DNA from: Clostridiaceae bacterium
GTDB lineage: Bacteria; Bacillota; Clostridia; Lachnospirales; Lachnospiraceae
Assembly (NCBI GenBank): GCA_009911305.1
Contig: QXXC01000010.1
Span: 1 to 64,000, forward strand
Direction of reading: 5' to 3'
DNA length: 64,000 nt
The notes beneath the pieces were generated by a model, which was given only the letters and a program-made list of their open reading frames with translations, searched no databases and was not told the DNA's origin. The first letter of the stretch is position 1; each line of letters begins with the position of its first letter. Made by a program: the position numbers and the translations under genes. This document shows, piece by piece, positions 8,086 through 17,467 of the stretch.

Positions 8086-8107
8086 TATATGGAACCCGTT
8101 CCATATA
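8086..8107 (-). promoter_or_regulatory. palindromic operator, copy 1
   Basis: The core TGGAACCCGTTCCA (8090-8103) has arms extended to TATATGGAAC / GTTCCATATA around a 2-bp centre. It sits 24 bp upstream of the binding-protein start. Symmetry and size fit a LacI/GalR-family repressor; the regulator gene is not in the window. Confidence 0.65.
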
Positions 8108-8154
8108 CTTCATTTTTTTACCACAGGACGCCCCTGTGGTTGATTCCGGGTTTG

Positions 8155-8168
8155 TGGAACCCGTTCCA
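8155..8168 (-). promoter_or_regulatory. palindromic operator, copy 2
   Basis: The identical 14-mer TGGAACCCGTTCCA lies 65 bp upstream of copy 1, with a 7-bp inverted repeat (CCACAGG / CCTGTGG, 8121-8139) between the two. Two identical sites at about six helical turns suggest cooperative or looping repression. Confidence 0.6.
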
Positions 8169-8302
8169 TGTCTGTGGCTTCATATTAGCACTTTCTCTCA
8201 ATTTTGTCCATAGCTTTTCACGATCTTTTGCATGAAAACACCAAAAATGTGAAATGTACATAATTTCATGGTATAATTTTTATGCATTTTTACCAATCAC
8301 AT

Positions 8303-8405
8303 AGCCAAATAAACGCGGCGCAGTGGCTGCGTTCAGTGAATCTGACCCAAATATACCACAGCGTGGGGCGTGCAGATGGCGGGAATGATTTTTCAGACAC
8401 GCTCT
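8303..8405. repeat. dispersed hairpin repeat family 1, 5'-truncated copy
   Basis: It matches the full copy at 35873-36024 from the internal AACGCGGCGCAGTGG segment to the AGACACGCTCT terminus; the left arm is missing. It lies between two divergent genes, upstream of the chemoreceptor promoter. Confidence 0.8.
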
Positions 8406-8468
8406 GAGCCGGACAGAACGATGTATCCTCTGAACAGGTAACATATCATAATTAAGCGACAGGAAGCA

Positions 8469-8497
8469 TTGCGGCAATCCCTGACCTATGATAGAAT
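8469..8497 (+). promoter_or_regulatory. promoter of the chemoreceptor gene
   Basis: TTGCGG and TAGAAT are 17 bp apart, giving a start near 8504 and a 129-nt leader that contains the hairpin at 8518-8580. Confidence 0.5.
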
Positions 8498-8517
8498 AGA
8501 CTTAATTTTCACCGAAC

Positions 8518-8580
8518 CATGACGCGGCGGCGACAGGGAGCAGGAAACGTATGAAGCCCCTGCAGCCTCTGTCGGTCATG
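8518..8580 (+). promoter_or_regulatory. structured leader element upstream of the chemoreceptor
   Basis: Three stacked perfect helices: CATGAC/GTCATG (8518-8523 with 8575-8580), CGACAG/CTGTCG (8531-8536 with 8569-8574) and GCAGG/CCTGC (8540-8544 with 8559-8563), separated by asymmetric internal loops. No T tract follows, so it is not a simple terminator. It does not match the c-di-GMP-I or other riboswitch consensus I know. Confidence 0.5.
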
Positions 8581-8632
8581 CGCAGGAAACTGTTACAAAA
8601 ATAAGAATTAAAAAATGGAAGGAACATAACCC

Positions 8633-10579
8633 ATGAAGTCGATCAAGTCAAAAATTCTGGTAAGTATGCTGTCCGTTGTCCTGGTTGGTTCGATTTTAAT
8701 CGGCGCAATTACTGCCCTCTTAAATGCCCGCGGCATAGATGTCCTGATGCAGAAAACACTGGGGCCTGCCACGCAGATAGCGGCGGACGCGGTCCGGTGG
8801 CGGATGGATAATTACTGGACAGCGCTCTTTGAAGCGGCGGCCTCCGATATCTTCCGGGAATCGGATCCCATGGCGCCTGAGCTGGTCTCCGTCCGGGACG
8901 ACATCGCCTCCCGCAACGGTTTTCTCTATGTAGGCAAGATGGATGCGGACGGCTTCTCTTCCACGGGCGACAGCTATGCGGACGAGGAATATTTCCAGCA
9001 GTGCAGGACGACCATGAAACCCTACATATCCAACATTATGAGCGACGGCCAGCAGATGATCTTCCTGCTTGAGGCGCCAATCATAACCGACGGCCGCTTT
9101 GACGGCGTGGTCTACGGCGGCATCAGCGCCGGCTTTTTGTCGGATATCGTGGTGAATCTGGCCATGGGCGACGACAGCGTGGCCTATATTCTGGATCAGA
9201 GGGGCAATGTCATCGGCCACCGCGAGCATTCTGTTGTGGAAGAGGGTTCCAATATGATTGAAGCGGCCAAAACCGATCCCGGCGCTGCAGATGTAGCTGC
9301 TGTGAATCAGCGCATGATTCAGGGAGAAACCGGCTTCGGCGCCTATCAGTTTTACGGTGATAACAAGCTGGTCGGCTTTGCCCCCATCGGCGGCTGCGAG
9401 AACTGGAGCCTTGCCATTGAAGCCAGCCAGCATGAGTTTAAGTCCACGCTGGACCAGAGCATCCTGCTCACGATCCTGGTCGTGGCTCTGGTGGTAATCG
9501 CCTCTTTTCCGGTCGCAATCCGGATGGCGCGATCGATTTCCGGCCCTATCCGGGCCTGTGTCGCCAGACTGGAACGCCTCTCGGAAGGTGATCTGCGCAC
9601 CCCCACCCCTGGCGTGAAGTCCAACGATGAAACGGCTGAGCTCACAGCGGCCCTTGGAACCACGATATCGCGTTTAAACGATGTGGTGCAGGATGTCTCC
9701 CATCATCTGGGACAGATGGCAGGCGGCGATTTCCGCGAAGAGATACACCGCGGCTACTGGGGCGATTTTTCTGCGATTGAGAAATCCATACGGGCTATCC
9801 AGAGCTCTTTGAAGGACACGCTTCTGCGAATCCGCCAGTCTGCCGGGACGGTGGCGGCCAGCGCGGGCCAGGTAGCCGACGGCGCCCAGTCCCTGAACCA
9901 GGGCGCTGCGCAGCAGACCAGCGCTGTCAGGGAGCTCTCCTCCAGCATTGACGATATTGGCGGGAGCGCCAGGGCGACAGCAGACGCCGTCGCCGAGGCG
10001 AACCATTTCGTCGAGCAGGCCGGGGCTCAGTTGGGCGTCAGCGTGGAGTATGTCAAAGATTTAAACTCCGCCATGGAACGGATCTTAACCTCCTCCAAAG
10101 AAATCGGCAAGATCATTGAAACCATCGAAACCATCGCCTTCCAGACCAACATCCTGGCCTTAAATGCCGCGATAGAAGCCGCGCGGGCAGGCGTTGACGG
10201 AAAGGGCTTCGCCGTGGTAGCCGATGAGGTCGGCATGCTGGCCGCTAAATCCGACGAGGCGGCCAAGGCCACCAAGGAGCTGATTGAAGGCTCGATCGCG
10301 GCGGTGGCCGAATGCAGCCAGGCAGTGGGCAACGTCACCGGCGCTCTGGACAAAACCAGTGTCTTTGCCGGCAATGTGACGGACAGGATGAGCCTCATGG
10401 TAGAAGCGGTCAACCATCAGACCAACGCCATTTCCCTCGTTACCAGGGGTATCGATCAGATCTCCTCTGTCGTTCAGTCCACCTCTGTAACCTCAGAGCG
10501 CAGCGCCGAAACCTCCCGTGAGCTCTCGGATGAATCCCAGCTCATGAATACGCTGGTACATCAGTTCCAGCTGGAATAG
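8633..10579 (+). CDS. methyl-accepting chemotaxis protein
   Basis: Protein of 648 residues. First membrane span about 8-30, extracellular double-Cache-type sensor about 35-275 (including [24 protein letters not shown] and [10 protein letters not shown] segments), second span about 279-303, HAMP about 304-360, then a long cytoplasmic coiled coil. The hairpin tip has the hallmark [20 protein letters not shown] and GFAVVADEV. It would transmit an extracellular ligand signal to CheA/CheW. Its position opposite a sugar-binding lipoprotein suggests a possible functional link, but no chemotaxis genes adjoin. Confidence 0.93.
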   Translation: MKSIKSKILVSMLSVVLVGSILIGAITALLNARGIDVLMQKTLGPATQIAADAVRWRMDNYWTALFEAAASDIFRESDPMAPELVSVRDDIASRNGFLYVGKMDADGFSSTGDSYADEEYFQQCRTTMKPYISNIMSDGQQMIFLLEAPIITDGRFDGVVYGGISAGFLSDIVVNLAMGDDSVAYILDQRGNVIGHREHSVVEEGSNMIEAAKTDPGAADVAAVNQRMIQGETGFGAYQFYGDNKLVGFAPIGGCENWSLAIEASQHEFKSTLDQSILLTILVVALVVIASFPVAIRMARSISGPIRACVARLERLSEGDLRTPTPGVKSNDETAELTAALGTTISRLNDVVQDVSHHLGQMAGGDFREEIHRGYWGDFSAIEKSIRAIQSSLKDTLLRIRQSAGTVAASAGQVADGAQSLNQGAAQQTSAVRELSSSIDDIGGSARATADAVAEANHFVEQAGAQLGVSVEYVKDLNSAMERILTSSKEIGKIIETIETIAFQTNILALNAAIEAARAGVDGKGFAVVADEVGMLAAKSDEAAKATKELIEGSIAAVAECSQAVGNVTGALDKTSVFAGNVTDRMSLMVEAVNHQTNAISLVTRGIDQISSVVQSTSVTSERSAETSRELSDESQLMNTLVHQFQLE

Positions 10580-10625
10580 TTCCCGCCCCGGCGGCGGATA
10601 CCTGCAAAGATACATATTCCCGCCC

Positions 10626-10648
10626 AGAGCGTGTTTGAAACATGCTCT
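10626..10648. repeat. repeat family 1, minimal copy (joined termini only)
   Basis: AGAGCGTGTTTG followed directly by AAACATGCTCT: the two ends of the family-1 element without the interior, forming a near-palindrome between the chemoreceptor and YesL genes. Confidence 0.65.
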
Positions 10649-10690
10649 GGCCCGCAGGAATCAAATTTTAAAGAAAGCGGGGTAGACTCC

Positions 10691-11392
10691 ATGAAATTTC
10701 TCCAGGAAGGGACGCTGGCAAATTTTTTAAACCGGCTGACAGATTTAATCCTTTTAAACATGTTGTGGTTTTTGTGCTGCCTTCCCATTTTTACGATCGG
10801 CGCGTCCACCTGCGCCCTCTATGAAGTCACAATGCGCTATGCCCTCTTTGAGGAGCCGCCCATTGTCAGGACCTTTTTTGAAGCCTTTAAGCATTCCTTC
10901 AAAAAGGCGACCCTGCTGTTCCTTGCCTTCCTGGCGGCGGGACTGTTTCTGGCCCTGGATCTCTGGTGCGCCATCCTGTGGGGTATACCGTTCAAATTCC
11001 TGTTTATAGTGGTCATACTGGCTGTGTTTTACTTCTATCTCGCTGTGCTCAGCCATGTGTTCCCCGTACTCGCCTATTTTGACACCGGCGTAAGGGAAAG
11101 CGTCCGCAGGGCCTTCCTATTCTCCATGAAGAACGGCGTCTTCACGGTTTTTATCATGGTGATCAATCTGCTTCCTGTGCTCGCGATCCTGACAGCCCCC
11201 GCCTATTGGGGAGAGATCCTCTTTTTGTATCTGATCCTTGGATTTTCCGTGATCTCCCTCTTAAGCTCACTGCACTTAGTCCGCCTCTTTGATCCGGAAC
11301 GCGCGGCAAAAGCACAGCAGATAGAGGCGCGGCAGCGTCGGCTGAAGGACGAGGATCGGGCGGAAAAGGATGATACAGAAGAAGAAACGTAA
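10691..11392 (+). CDS. YesL-family (DUF624) membrane protein
   Basis: Protein of 233 residues with about five membrane segments (22-45, 82-105, 110-135, 150-180, 190-210) and a highly charged C-terminal tail. The N-terminal pattern (LANFLNRLTDLILLNMLWFL, then CCLPIFTIGASTCALY) is characteristic of YesL/DUF624 proteins, which are commonly encoded with sugar ABC importers. Start ATG 10691 is chosen by family alignment; the ribosome site is weak. A family-1 minimal repeat precedes it. Confidence 0.82.
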   Translation: MKFLQEGTLANFLNRLTDLILLNMLWFLCCLPIFTIGASTCALYEVTMRYALFEEPPIVRTFFEAFKHSFKKATLLFLAFLAAGLFLALDLWCAILWGIPFKFLFIVVILAVFYFYLAVLSHVFPVLAYFDTGVRESVRRAFLFSMKNGVFTVFIMVINLLPVLAILTAPAYWGEILFLYLILGFSVISLLSSLHLVRLFDPERAAKAQQIEARQRRLKDEDRAEKDDTEEET

Positions 11393-11405
11393 ATTTAAGA
11401 AAAAA

Positions 11406-11443
11406 ATACCCCGTCTGCTGCACACGGCGAACAGACGAGGTAT
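11406..11443 (-). terminator. hairpin with T tract on the minus strand
   Basis: Stem ATACCCCGTCTG / CAGACGAGGTAT followed on the minus strand by TTTTTTT (11399-11405). It would stop leftward transcription from the merR side, some 270 bp past that gene; on the plus strand it has no T run. Confidence 0.6.
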
Positions 11444-11545
11444 TAAAAAGGGGAGGATAAGTATTCAAAACTTTCTCTTTTGTGATAGTAACAGTATAAC
11501 CTGTCTCTGACGGTTTATACACTTTCTTCAAAATTTTTTTCGCCT

Positions 11546-11668
11546 GTGCGGTTGCAATACTCCCAAATGAGCAAAACGCGGATGCGCAGGCAGACGCAGG
11601 AGCGCGTAAGCGCGGGTGTTGCGAATGTGGGAGTCACGCCGGATGCGCGTTGGAGCGTCCAACCGCAC
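11546..11668. repeat. palindromic intergenic element with GTGCGGTTG termini
   Basis: It begins GTGCGGTTG and ends CAACCGCAC, 123 bp in all, with a shorter internal hairpin GCGCG-TAA-GCGC and two loosely complementary ACTCCCA/TGGGAGT segments. It occupies most of the gap between the minus-strand terminator and merR. Its ends differ from those of families 1 and 2, and no second copy was seen. Confidence 0.5.
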
Positions 11669-11718
11669 AGGTGGAATTTTTATCCGGGTCTTCTGGCAGC
11701 CTCCTTCGGCCCGGATCG

Positions 11719-12087
11719 TTACGGCGTCTCTGCGGCCTTCCCCTCATCCTCATAATAGGCAATTTTCCTCTCCAGCCTTTGGATCGTTTCATCCATTTCC
11801 CTGCGCTTTTCCAGAAGCGCCTCTCTCTGCCGCACTAAAAGCTGCATCCGCTCCGGCTTTGTGTGCTCTCCCTCGCGCAGCAGCGCCATATATTGGAGCA
11901 GCGTTTCCACAGGCATGCCTGCGCTGCGCATACATTTTACAAATTCCACCCATCCGCACTCCTCGGGCTGATAATCCCGGACGCCGCTTTTGTTTCTCGT
12001 TACCGGCGGAATCAGGCCGATCTTTTCGTAATAGCGCAGTGTGACTGCCGTCAAACCGTATTTCTCACTTACCTCGGAAATTGTCAT
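11719..12087 (-). CDS. MerR-family transcriptional regulator
   Basis: Protein of 122 residues. The N-terminal winged helix (MTISEVSEKYGLTAVTLRYY, then EKIGLIPP) is typical of MerR proteins. A dimerising coiled coil follows (RMQLLVRQREALLEKRREMDETIQRLERK). No Cys ligand set is visible, so it is probably not a metal sensor; it is closest to the small regulators near aldo-keto reductases. ATG 12087 fits the family start. It likely controls itself through the 19-bp-spacer promoter at 12264-12294. Confidence 0.9.
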   Translation of the reverse strand: MTISEVSEKYGLTAVTLRYYEKIGLIPPVTRNKSGVRDYQPEECGWVEFVKCMRSAGMPVETLLQYMALLREGEHTKPERMQLLVRQREALLEKRREMDETIQRLERKIAYYEDEGKAAETP

Positions 12088-12143
12088 TGGCTTTAACCAT
12101 CCTTTATCACCGTACACAGCGCTCCTGGCGTTCCATCCAACCA

Positions 12144-12168
12144 GCGGGAGTGATTTTTCAAACACGCT
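12144..12168. repeat. repeat family 1, terminal fragment
   Basis: GCGGGAGTGATTTTTCAAACACGCT matches the right end of the family-1 element at 8380-8403. It lies in the 5' leader of merR. Confidence 0.5.
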
Positions 12169-12263
12169 TGAAACAAAGGATGTCTGAAACTGGACACCTT
12201 CCCTTACCGGGCTGCTGTGATTTGCAGCTTTGCAGCCGCATCTTCTTTTGTATTCCGGTTCTT

Positions 12264-12294
12264 ACTATACCACTTAAAGCCGGCTTTAAGTCAA
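12264..12294 (-). promoter_or_regulatory. MerR-type promoter with 19-bp spacer and palindrome
   Basis: On the minus strand TTGACT and TATAGT are separated by 19 bp, and the spacer carries the perfect palindrome CTTAAAGCCGGCTTTAAG (12273-12290). An over-long spacer with a dyad is the signature of promoters activated by MerR-family DNA distortion. It faces merR, implying autoregulation with a leader of about 170 nt. The rest of the 12088-12433 gap holds the repeat fragment and the start region of the rightward gene. Confidence 0.75.
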
Positions 12295-12433
12295 GAACAA
12301 CGTCGCGGCTTGTGTGTATCGCAAACTATAACCTCTTTCCCTATTCTCATTCATGTGATATAGTAAAAGAAACGTATCCATACCTTCCATGGACAGATTA
12401 AATCATGAACTATTTATTGATAAGGAGATTTCC

Positions 12434-13465
12434 ATGAAAAAGAGCCTGTTCGTTTTGTTCCTTCCGGCTGTTTTTTTCTTTGTATGCCTGCCTCTTCTGC
12501 GCATGCAGAGCATTCTCCGGCATCCGGACAGCGCTCCGGATGCCGGATTTGCGAAAAACGGCGGCGCGCCGGATGAATTTACGGTACTGACGATCGGGAC
12601 GGCAGACAGCGGCGGCACGATGTATCCGGTGGGCGATGCGATTGCAAAGACGCTCAACGGCCACGACAGCAGCCTCAAGGTAAATTTAAGCGCCTCCAAT
12701 GGTTCCTACCATAATGTGATGAGTATCCTCGACGGGCAGATCGATATGGGGCTGGTCAGCGGGGATATGGCGTTCTGCGCTTATTTTGGCTCAGGAGAGT
12801 TTGAGGGACAGCCCAATCAGAGCCTCTGTACTATTGGCGCCTTCTATTCCAGCCTCTCAAACTGGATGGCTCCTGATTCCGGAGGACTTACCTTTGTACA
12901 TGATATCGCCGGCCGCCGCGCCGCTGTCGGGCCGCAGGGCTCTACGACAGAGGCAGTGGCGCGGACGGCCCTGGAAGCCGCGGGCGTCACGGATTCCAAC
13001 GCGACCCTGTTAAATTACGGCCTTGGCTCCGGCAGCCGGGCTGTAACGCTGGGCGAGCTTGACGCCGTACACGGCTTTGCCGGTATCCCTATCTCCGGGC
13101 TGACGGAGCTGGCTCAGTCGGTTCCCTGCCATCTGCTGACGTATACCAAAGAGGAATTGAGTGAGATCATCTCCTCCAATCCCTTTTATTACAGCGCCGT
13201 TATCCCGGCGGGAACCTATCCCGGCCAGACCGGGGACATCCCGACCTTTGGAGTGAAATGCCTTCTCTGCGTCAACGCTGATATGGATCCGGATCTGGTG
13301 TATACCATTACACGGATTCTGAATCAGTCCACAGAGGATCTGGCCGCCAGGCACGACGCCCTGTCCTCCCTGACGCAGAAGGGCTATATCTGCGATGGTC
13401 TCCCCATTCCGCTTCATCCCGGTGCGGAAGCGTATTACCAGGAGGCAGGGCTTCTGGACCGCTAG
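12434..13465 (+). CDS. TAXI-family TRAP transporter solute receptor
   Basis: Protein of 343 residues with an N-terminal signal/anchor (about 4-22). The mature part has the TAXI-family pattern: LTIGTADSGGTMYPVGDAIA near the start, SVGSYHNV-like (NGSYHNVMSILDGQIDMGLV), then AVGPQGSTTEAVARTAL. Such receptors bind small organic acids or amino acids for TRAP carriers, yet no TRAP permease gene adjoins. ATG 12434 has AAGGAG upstream. The stop codon uses the first bases of a family-1 repeat. Confidence 0.85.
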   Translation: MKKSLFVLFLPAVFFFVCLPLLRMQSILRHPDSAPDAGFAKNGGAPDEFTVLTIGTADSGGTMYPVGDAIAKTLNGHDSSLKVNLSASNGSYHNVMSILDGQIDMGLVSGDMAFCAYFGSGEFEGQPNQSLCTIGAFYSSLSNWMAPDSGGLTFVHDIAGRRAAVGPQGSTTEAVARTALEAAGVTDSNATLLNYGLGSGSRAVTLGELDAVHGFAGIPISGLTELAQSVPCHLLTYTKEELSEIISSNPFYYSAVIPAGTYPGQTGDIPTFGVKCLLCVNADMDPDLVYTITRILNQSTEDLAARHDALSSLTQKGYICDGLPIPLHPGAEAYYQEAGLLDR

Positions 13466-13520
13466 AGCGTGTTTGAAACATGCTTTCTGCCAGATGTGCG
13501 TTCCGCTTTGCGGTATATTG
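13464..13520. repeat. repeat family 1, left half
   Basis: AGAGCGTGTTTGAAACATGC followed by TTTCTGCCAGATGTGCGTTCCGCTTTG-type sequence matches the left arm of the 35873 copy. It fills the space between the convergent TAXI gene and ribH and supplies part of the TAXI stop codon (TAG at 13463-13465). Confidence 0.75.
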
Positions 13521-13525
13521 CGGTA

Positions 13526-14011
13526 TCAGCTCCGGGAGCCTTTCCGGCTTTTTAGCGCCCGCATCAGGTTTATCATCTCAATCGCTCCTGTTGCGCAGTC
13601 AAAGCCCTTATTCCCGCTCTTGGTTCCGGCCCTCTCAATCGCCTGCTCGATATTTTCTGTGGTCAGTACGCCGAACATGACCGGGATCCGGCTTTTCAGG
13701 GAGACCTGTGCAATTCCCTTTGACACCTCGCTGCACACATAATCATAATGGCCTGTACTTCCGCGGATCACGGCTCCCAGGCAGATGATTGCGTCGTACT
13801 CGCCGCATTCTGCCATCTCGGCAGCAATGAGCGGAATTTCAAACGCGCCCGGCGTCCAGGCCACATCGATGTCCTCCTCTCTCACCTGATGGCGTTTTAA
13901 GGCGTCCAGAGCGCCTGACAGAAGCTTTGATGTGATAAATTCATTAAATCTGGAGGCCACGATGCCGATTTTAACCTGCTCTGGTATAAAGGTTCCTTCA
14001 AAAGTATTCAT
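13526..14011 (-). CDS. ribH: 6,7-dimethyl-8-ribityllumazine synthase
   Basis: Protein of 161 residues, full length for the family. Motifs: [13 protein letters not shown] (substrate loop), [25 protein letters not shown] and CSEVSKGI with the active-site His. It condenses 5-amino-6-ribitylamino-uracil with dihydroxybutanone phosphate to lumazine. ATG 14011 has AAGGAGAG upstream. It is last in the rib operon, set apart from ribBA by 190 bp that contain a family-1 terminus (about 14027-14046) and an AT-rich stretch. Confidence 0.96.
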   Translation of the reverse strand: MNTFEGTFIPEQVKIGIVASRFNEFITSKLLSGALDALKRHQVREEDIDVAWTPGAFEIPLIAAEMAECGEYDAIICLGAVIRGSTGHYDYVCSEVSKGIAQVSLKSRIPVMFGVLTTENIEQAIERAGTKSGNKGFDCATGAIEMINLMRALKSRKGSRS

Positions 14012-14201
14012 CTTCTCTCTCCTTATAAAACGTGTCTGAAACATGCGCACATTGGCAGTCCACTGCGTTTTGTATGATTTAAGCCCGATTTTTGAATATC
14101 AAAATCTGCTTAATCCTATCTGTTCCAAGTCATACTGCATAAATATCTATTATTATTTTATCTTTATTATCATCAAGTATTTACATTTATATTTTATTCA
14201 T

Positions 14202-15401
14202 CTACAGGTGCAGCATATGTCCCATACGTACTTTCTTTGTTTTCAGGTAAAATTGGTCATATTGTGTCGCTTTGATCTCAATCGGAACACGTTCTCTGAT
14301 CTCCATGCCAAAATCCGACAATTGGTATACCTTATCCGGGTTGTTCGTCAAAAGCCGCAGTGTTTTTGCCCCCAGATCTCTCAGAATCTGCGCGCCGATG
14401 TAGTATTCGCGCAGATCGCCGGCAAAGCCCAGGGCGATGTTGGCCTCCAGCGTATCCATCCCCTCATCCTGGAGTTCATATGCGCGCAGCTTATTTAAAA
14501 GGCCGATTCCCCGCCCCTCCTGCCGCATATAAAGGAGTACGCCGCGGCCTTCTGATTCGATCTGCTGCATGGCTGCCGCAAGCTGCTGGCCGCAGTCGCA
14601 GCGCATGGAGCCAAAGGCGTCGCCTGTGAGGCATTCGGAGTGGACTCTGCATAAAAGCTCTGTCCCGTCGCCGATCTTCCCCTTCACCAGGGCTACATGA
14701 TGTTCCCCATTTAAGCGGTTGCGGTAGCCATAGGCCGTAAACTGGCCGTAGCGCGTCGGCATGCGGGTAACTGCGATCCGCTCCACCAGCTTTTCATGGC
14801 GCTTTCTGTACTCCTGCAGAGCCCGGATGGTGATGAATTTCAGATTCCATTTTTCCGCCATCTCATGCAGCTCCCTGGCGCGCATCATGGCGCCGTCTCC
14901 GCTCATAATCTCACAGCACAGGCCGCATTCCTTTAAACCTGCCAGGCGCATCAGATCCACCGTCGCCTCCGTGTGTCCGTTTCTCTCCAGCACGCCGTTT
15001 TTTCTTGCCAAAAGGGGAAACATATGCCCCGGCCGGCGGAAGTCCTCTGGCCGCGCATCCGGATCCACGCAGGCTCTGGCTGTGATGCCGCGTTCTTTTG
15101 CGGAAATCCCGGTTGTGGTGGAAACGTGATCCACTGACACGGTAAACGCCGTCTCATGGTTATCCTGATTTTCCTCCACCATCTGCGGAAAGCTCAGCCT
15201 TTTGCAAAGCTTTGCGCTCATAGGCATGCAGATCAGTCCCTTTCCATGGGTGGCCATAAAATTCACGTTCTCCGTAGTGGCAAATTGCGCTGCACAGATG
15301 AGATCTCCCTCATTCTCCCGATCCTCGTCGTCTGTGACCAAAATCACGCGGCCCTGCCTTAATTCTTCCAGGGCCTCCTCGATTGTATCAAACTTGTCCA
15401 T
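14202..15401 (-). CDS. ribBA: bifunctional DHBP synthase / GTP cyclohydrolase II
   Basis: Protein of 399 residues. The N-terminal half is RibB ([14 protein letters not shown] metal site, HTEATVDL). The C-terminal half is RibA with the zinc/catalytic segment ([17 protein letters not shown]) and RQEGRGIGL. The two halves make the four-carbon unit and open GTP for riboflavin synthesis. It starts 29 bp after ribE with GGAGAGG in front. All expected motifs are present. Confidence 0.96.
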   Translation of the reverse strand: MDKFDTIEEALEELRQGRVILVTDDEDRENEGDLICAAQFATTENVNFMATHGKGLICMPMSAKLCKRLSFPQMVEENQDNHETAFTVSVDHVSTTTGISAKERGITARACVDPDARPEDFRRPGHMFPLLARKNGVLERNGHTEATVDLMRLAGLKECGLCCEIMSGDGAMMRARELHEMAEKWNLKFITIRALQEYRKRHEKLVERIAVTRMPTRYGQFTAYGYRNRLNGEHHVALVKGKIGDGTELLCRVHSECLTGDAFGSMRCDCGQQLAAAMQQIESEGRGVLLYMRQEGRGIGLLNKLRAYELQDEGMDTLEANIALGFAGDLREYYIGAQILRDLGAKTLRLLTNNPDKVYQLSDFGMEIRERVPIEIKATQYDQFYLKTKKVRMGHMLHL

Positions 15402-15430
15402 TTTGTCGCCTCTCCTTTTTTTAACACGCC

Positions 15431-16093
15431 CTAAAATCCGTTTTCCGCCAGAAAGGCCCTGGTAAGCCCTCCCGTTCGTTTCCCGGCCGCCGTCCCGGTC
15501 TGGCCGGACAGGCCCAGAAGCTTTTCCACATATTTCCCCACACAGTCATTTTCCAGATTCACCGCATCGCCGGGACGCCGCAAGCCCAGGGTCGTCTGTT
15601 TTGCTGTATGGGGAATGACGGATACGGAAAAGGACTCCGCATCCACCCCGGCCACAGTCAGGCTGATCCCGTCAATGGCGACAGAGCCCTTTTCCACAAT
15701 ATAGCGCATAACCGGCGAGGCGGCCCGGATCGTATACCATACAGCATTGTCGTCCGTTCTCACCCGGATGATGGTCCCCGTGCCGTCGATGTGGCCTGAC
15801 ACGATATGGCCGCCAAACCTCCCGTCCGCACGCATGGCGCGCTCCAAATTGACCGGGCTGTCCTTTTTCAGAGCCCCCAGCCCGGAGCGGTTCAGCGTCT
15901 CATGCATCACATCCGCCGTAAAGCTCTCCCTGTCAAAGGAGGAGACGGTTAAGCAGACGCCGTTTACCGCGATGCTGTCCCCTGTATGGATATCCTCCAG
16001 AATCCGCTCTGCACGCACAGACAAAACAGCGGAATGCGTTCCTGCCGCCACAGACCGGATCGAGCCGATCTCCTCTATGATCCCTGTAAACAT
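15431..16093 (-). CDS. ribE: riboflavin synthase, alpha chain
   Basis: Protein of 220 residues made of two lumazine-binding barrels: the first starts [12 protein letters not shown] with [14 protein letters not shown]; the second has [14 protein letters not shown]. It dismutates two lumazines to riboflavin. It overlaps the end of ribD by 19 bp, so translation is likely coupled. The C-terminal tail after the second barrel is slightly long and basic. Confidence 0.95.
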   Translation of the reverse strand: MFTGIIEEIGSIRSVAAGTHSAVLSVRAERILEDIHTGDSIAVNGVCLTVSSFDRESFTADVMHETLNRSGLGALKKDSPVNLERAMRADGRFGGHIVSGHIDGTGTIIRVRTDDNAVWYTIRAASPVMRYIVEKGSVAIDGISLTVAGVDAESFSVSVIPHTAKQTTLGLRRPGDAVNLENDCVGKYVEKLLGLSGQTGTAAGKRTGGLTRAFLAENGF

Positions 16094-17220
16094 CTCTTCA
16101 CCTCGCTCTCCACCAGGAGATCATCCCCCAGTCTTGTCACGAAGGCCAGTGAAAGCGCGGCGGCGTCCTCCACTGCCTGCGCGCCGCCTCCGCCGACCGG
16201 CGAGGGCGCTGCCTTTCCGCCAAAGATCTTCGGCGCGATATATGCCTGGATCCAATTGACCATCCCGGACTTTAATAACGATCCGTTTAACGTCCCGCCG
16301 CCCTCTGCAAGGATGCTGTCAATCCCCATTCCTCCCAGACGCTGCATCAGCCCGCAGAGATCCAGATGGCCGTCCCTCTCCGGCAGCGTCAGGATCTCAC
16401 AGCCTGCAGCCCGGTACGGCTGAAGCCGTTCCGGATCCCTGCAGCAGGTGGCCAGAATCGTCCTCACATCCCCGGCTGTGGCGACCGCTTTTGCGTCCTT
16501 TGGAATCGTAAGCCGGCTGTCGCACAGGATCCGGATCGGATTCCTTCCTCCGGGAATCCGGCAGGTGAGCTGCGGATCGTCCGCCTTCACCGTCCCGGAG
16601 CCGGCCATAACCGCCGTATACCGCCCCCGATCCTCATGGACACGCCGGCGCGCTTCTTCCCCGGTAATCCATTTGGACGCCCCTGCCGCAGTCGCAATCT
16701 TCCCGTCCATGGTCATCGCATACTTCAGGACAACATAGGGCAGGCCGGTACGGATATAGTGGAAAAATACCCGGTTCTGCGCCTCGCACGCCTCTCTCAG
16801 CACACCCTCCGTCACCTCAAGGCCATGTTCCCTCAACATCCGGATTCCCTTCCCCGCCACAAGAGGATTGGGATCGCCCGCCCCAACCACGACCCGGGCG
16901 ATCCCCGCTTCCAAAATCGCCTCCGTGCAGGGCGGCTGGCGGCCTGTGTGGCAGCACGGCTCCAGCGTCACATACAGCGCAGCGCCTGCGGCCGGCTCCC
17001 TGCACGATCGCAGAGCCGCCCTCTCGGCATGAAGCTCTCCGTAACCGGCATGCCATCCTTCCCCTATCACACGTCCTTCCTTCACAATCACCGCCCCCAC
17101 CAGAGGGTTCGGGCTGACCCGCCCGCAGCCCCGCTCAGCCAGCTCCACCGCACGGCGCATAAACGCCTCATCCGTCTGACACAGGCTGCCTGGCGCCGCA
17201 CATTTCTCCCGATGTTCCAT
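16075..17220 (-). CDS. ribD: bifunctional riboflavin deaminase/reductase
   Basis: Protein of 381 residues. The N-terminal deaminase has the zinc set HAERAAL and TLEPCCHTGRQPPC. The C-terminal reductase begins YVVLKYAMTMDGKIAT and includes WITGEEARRRVHEDR and the NADPH-site region SILAEGGGTLNGSLL. It carries out the second and third steps from GTP. It is the first gene of the operon, directly after the riboswitch-controlled terminator, 40 bp upstream. Confidence 0.96.
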   Translation of the reverse strand: MEHREKCAAPGSLCQTDEAFMRRAVELAERGCGRVSPNPLVGAVIVKEGRVIGEGWHAGYGELHAERAALRSCREPAAGAALYVTLEPCCHTGRQPPCTEAILEAGIARVVVGAGDPNPLVAGKGIRMLREHGLEVTEGVLREACEAQNRVFFHYIRTGLPYVVLKYAMTMDGKIATAAGASKWITGEEARRRVHEDRGRYTAVMAGSGTVKADDPQLTCRIPGGRNPIRILCDSRLTIPKDAKAVATAGDVRTILATCCRDPERLQPYRAAGCEILTLPERDGHLDLCGLMQRLGGMGIDSILAEGGGTLNGSLLKSGMVNWIQAYIAPKIFGGKAAPSPVGGGGAQAVEDAAALSLAFVTRLGDDLLVESEVKRCLQGS

Positions 17221-17260
17221 CTGTTCACCTTCTTTACATTTTTTATACGGGCATATGCAT

Positions 17261-17290
17261 AAAAAAACGCCCCAAACTCTCGTTCAGGGC
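17261..17290 (-). terminator. FMN-responsive terminator before ribD
   Basis: Stem GCCCTGAAC / GTTTGGGGC with a GAGA loop, followed by T7 just 40 bp before the ribD start. Position downstream of the riboswitch suggests it is the expression platform or a second stop. Confidence 0.75.
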
Positions 17291-17381
17291 ATTACGTTTA
17301 CAAAATCCATGCATCTATCCCCGCACAGCCGGCGGCGGCCGCTTTGCCTCCTGTCTCAGAAGCCTTTTAGCCGCTTCCAAA

Positions 17382-17418
17382 TAAAAAACCCGGAACTGTA
17401 AACACAATTCCAGGGGTT
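17382..17418 (-). terminator. second hairpin with T run in the rib leader
   Basis: ACCC-CT-GGAA pairs with TTCC-GGGT, followed by TTTTTT on the minus strand, between the aptamer and the terminator at 17261. It may be the primary FMN-controlled terminator, the other being a back-up. Confidence 0.55.
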
Positions 17419-17467
17419 CCTTAAGCCGCTGCATCCTGATTCAGAATATATGCAGGTATATGCAAAG

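Noticed and set aside
8518..8580. c-di-GMP riboswitch ahead of the chemoreceptor
   Set aside because: The conserved aptamer nucleotides are absent; only the hairpin character is shared.
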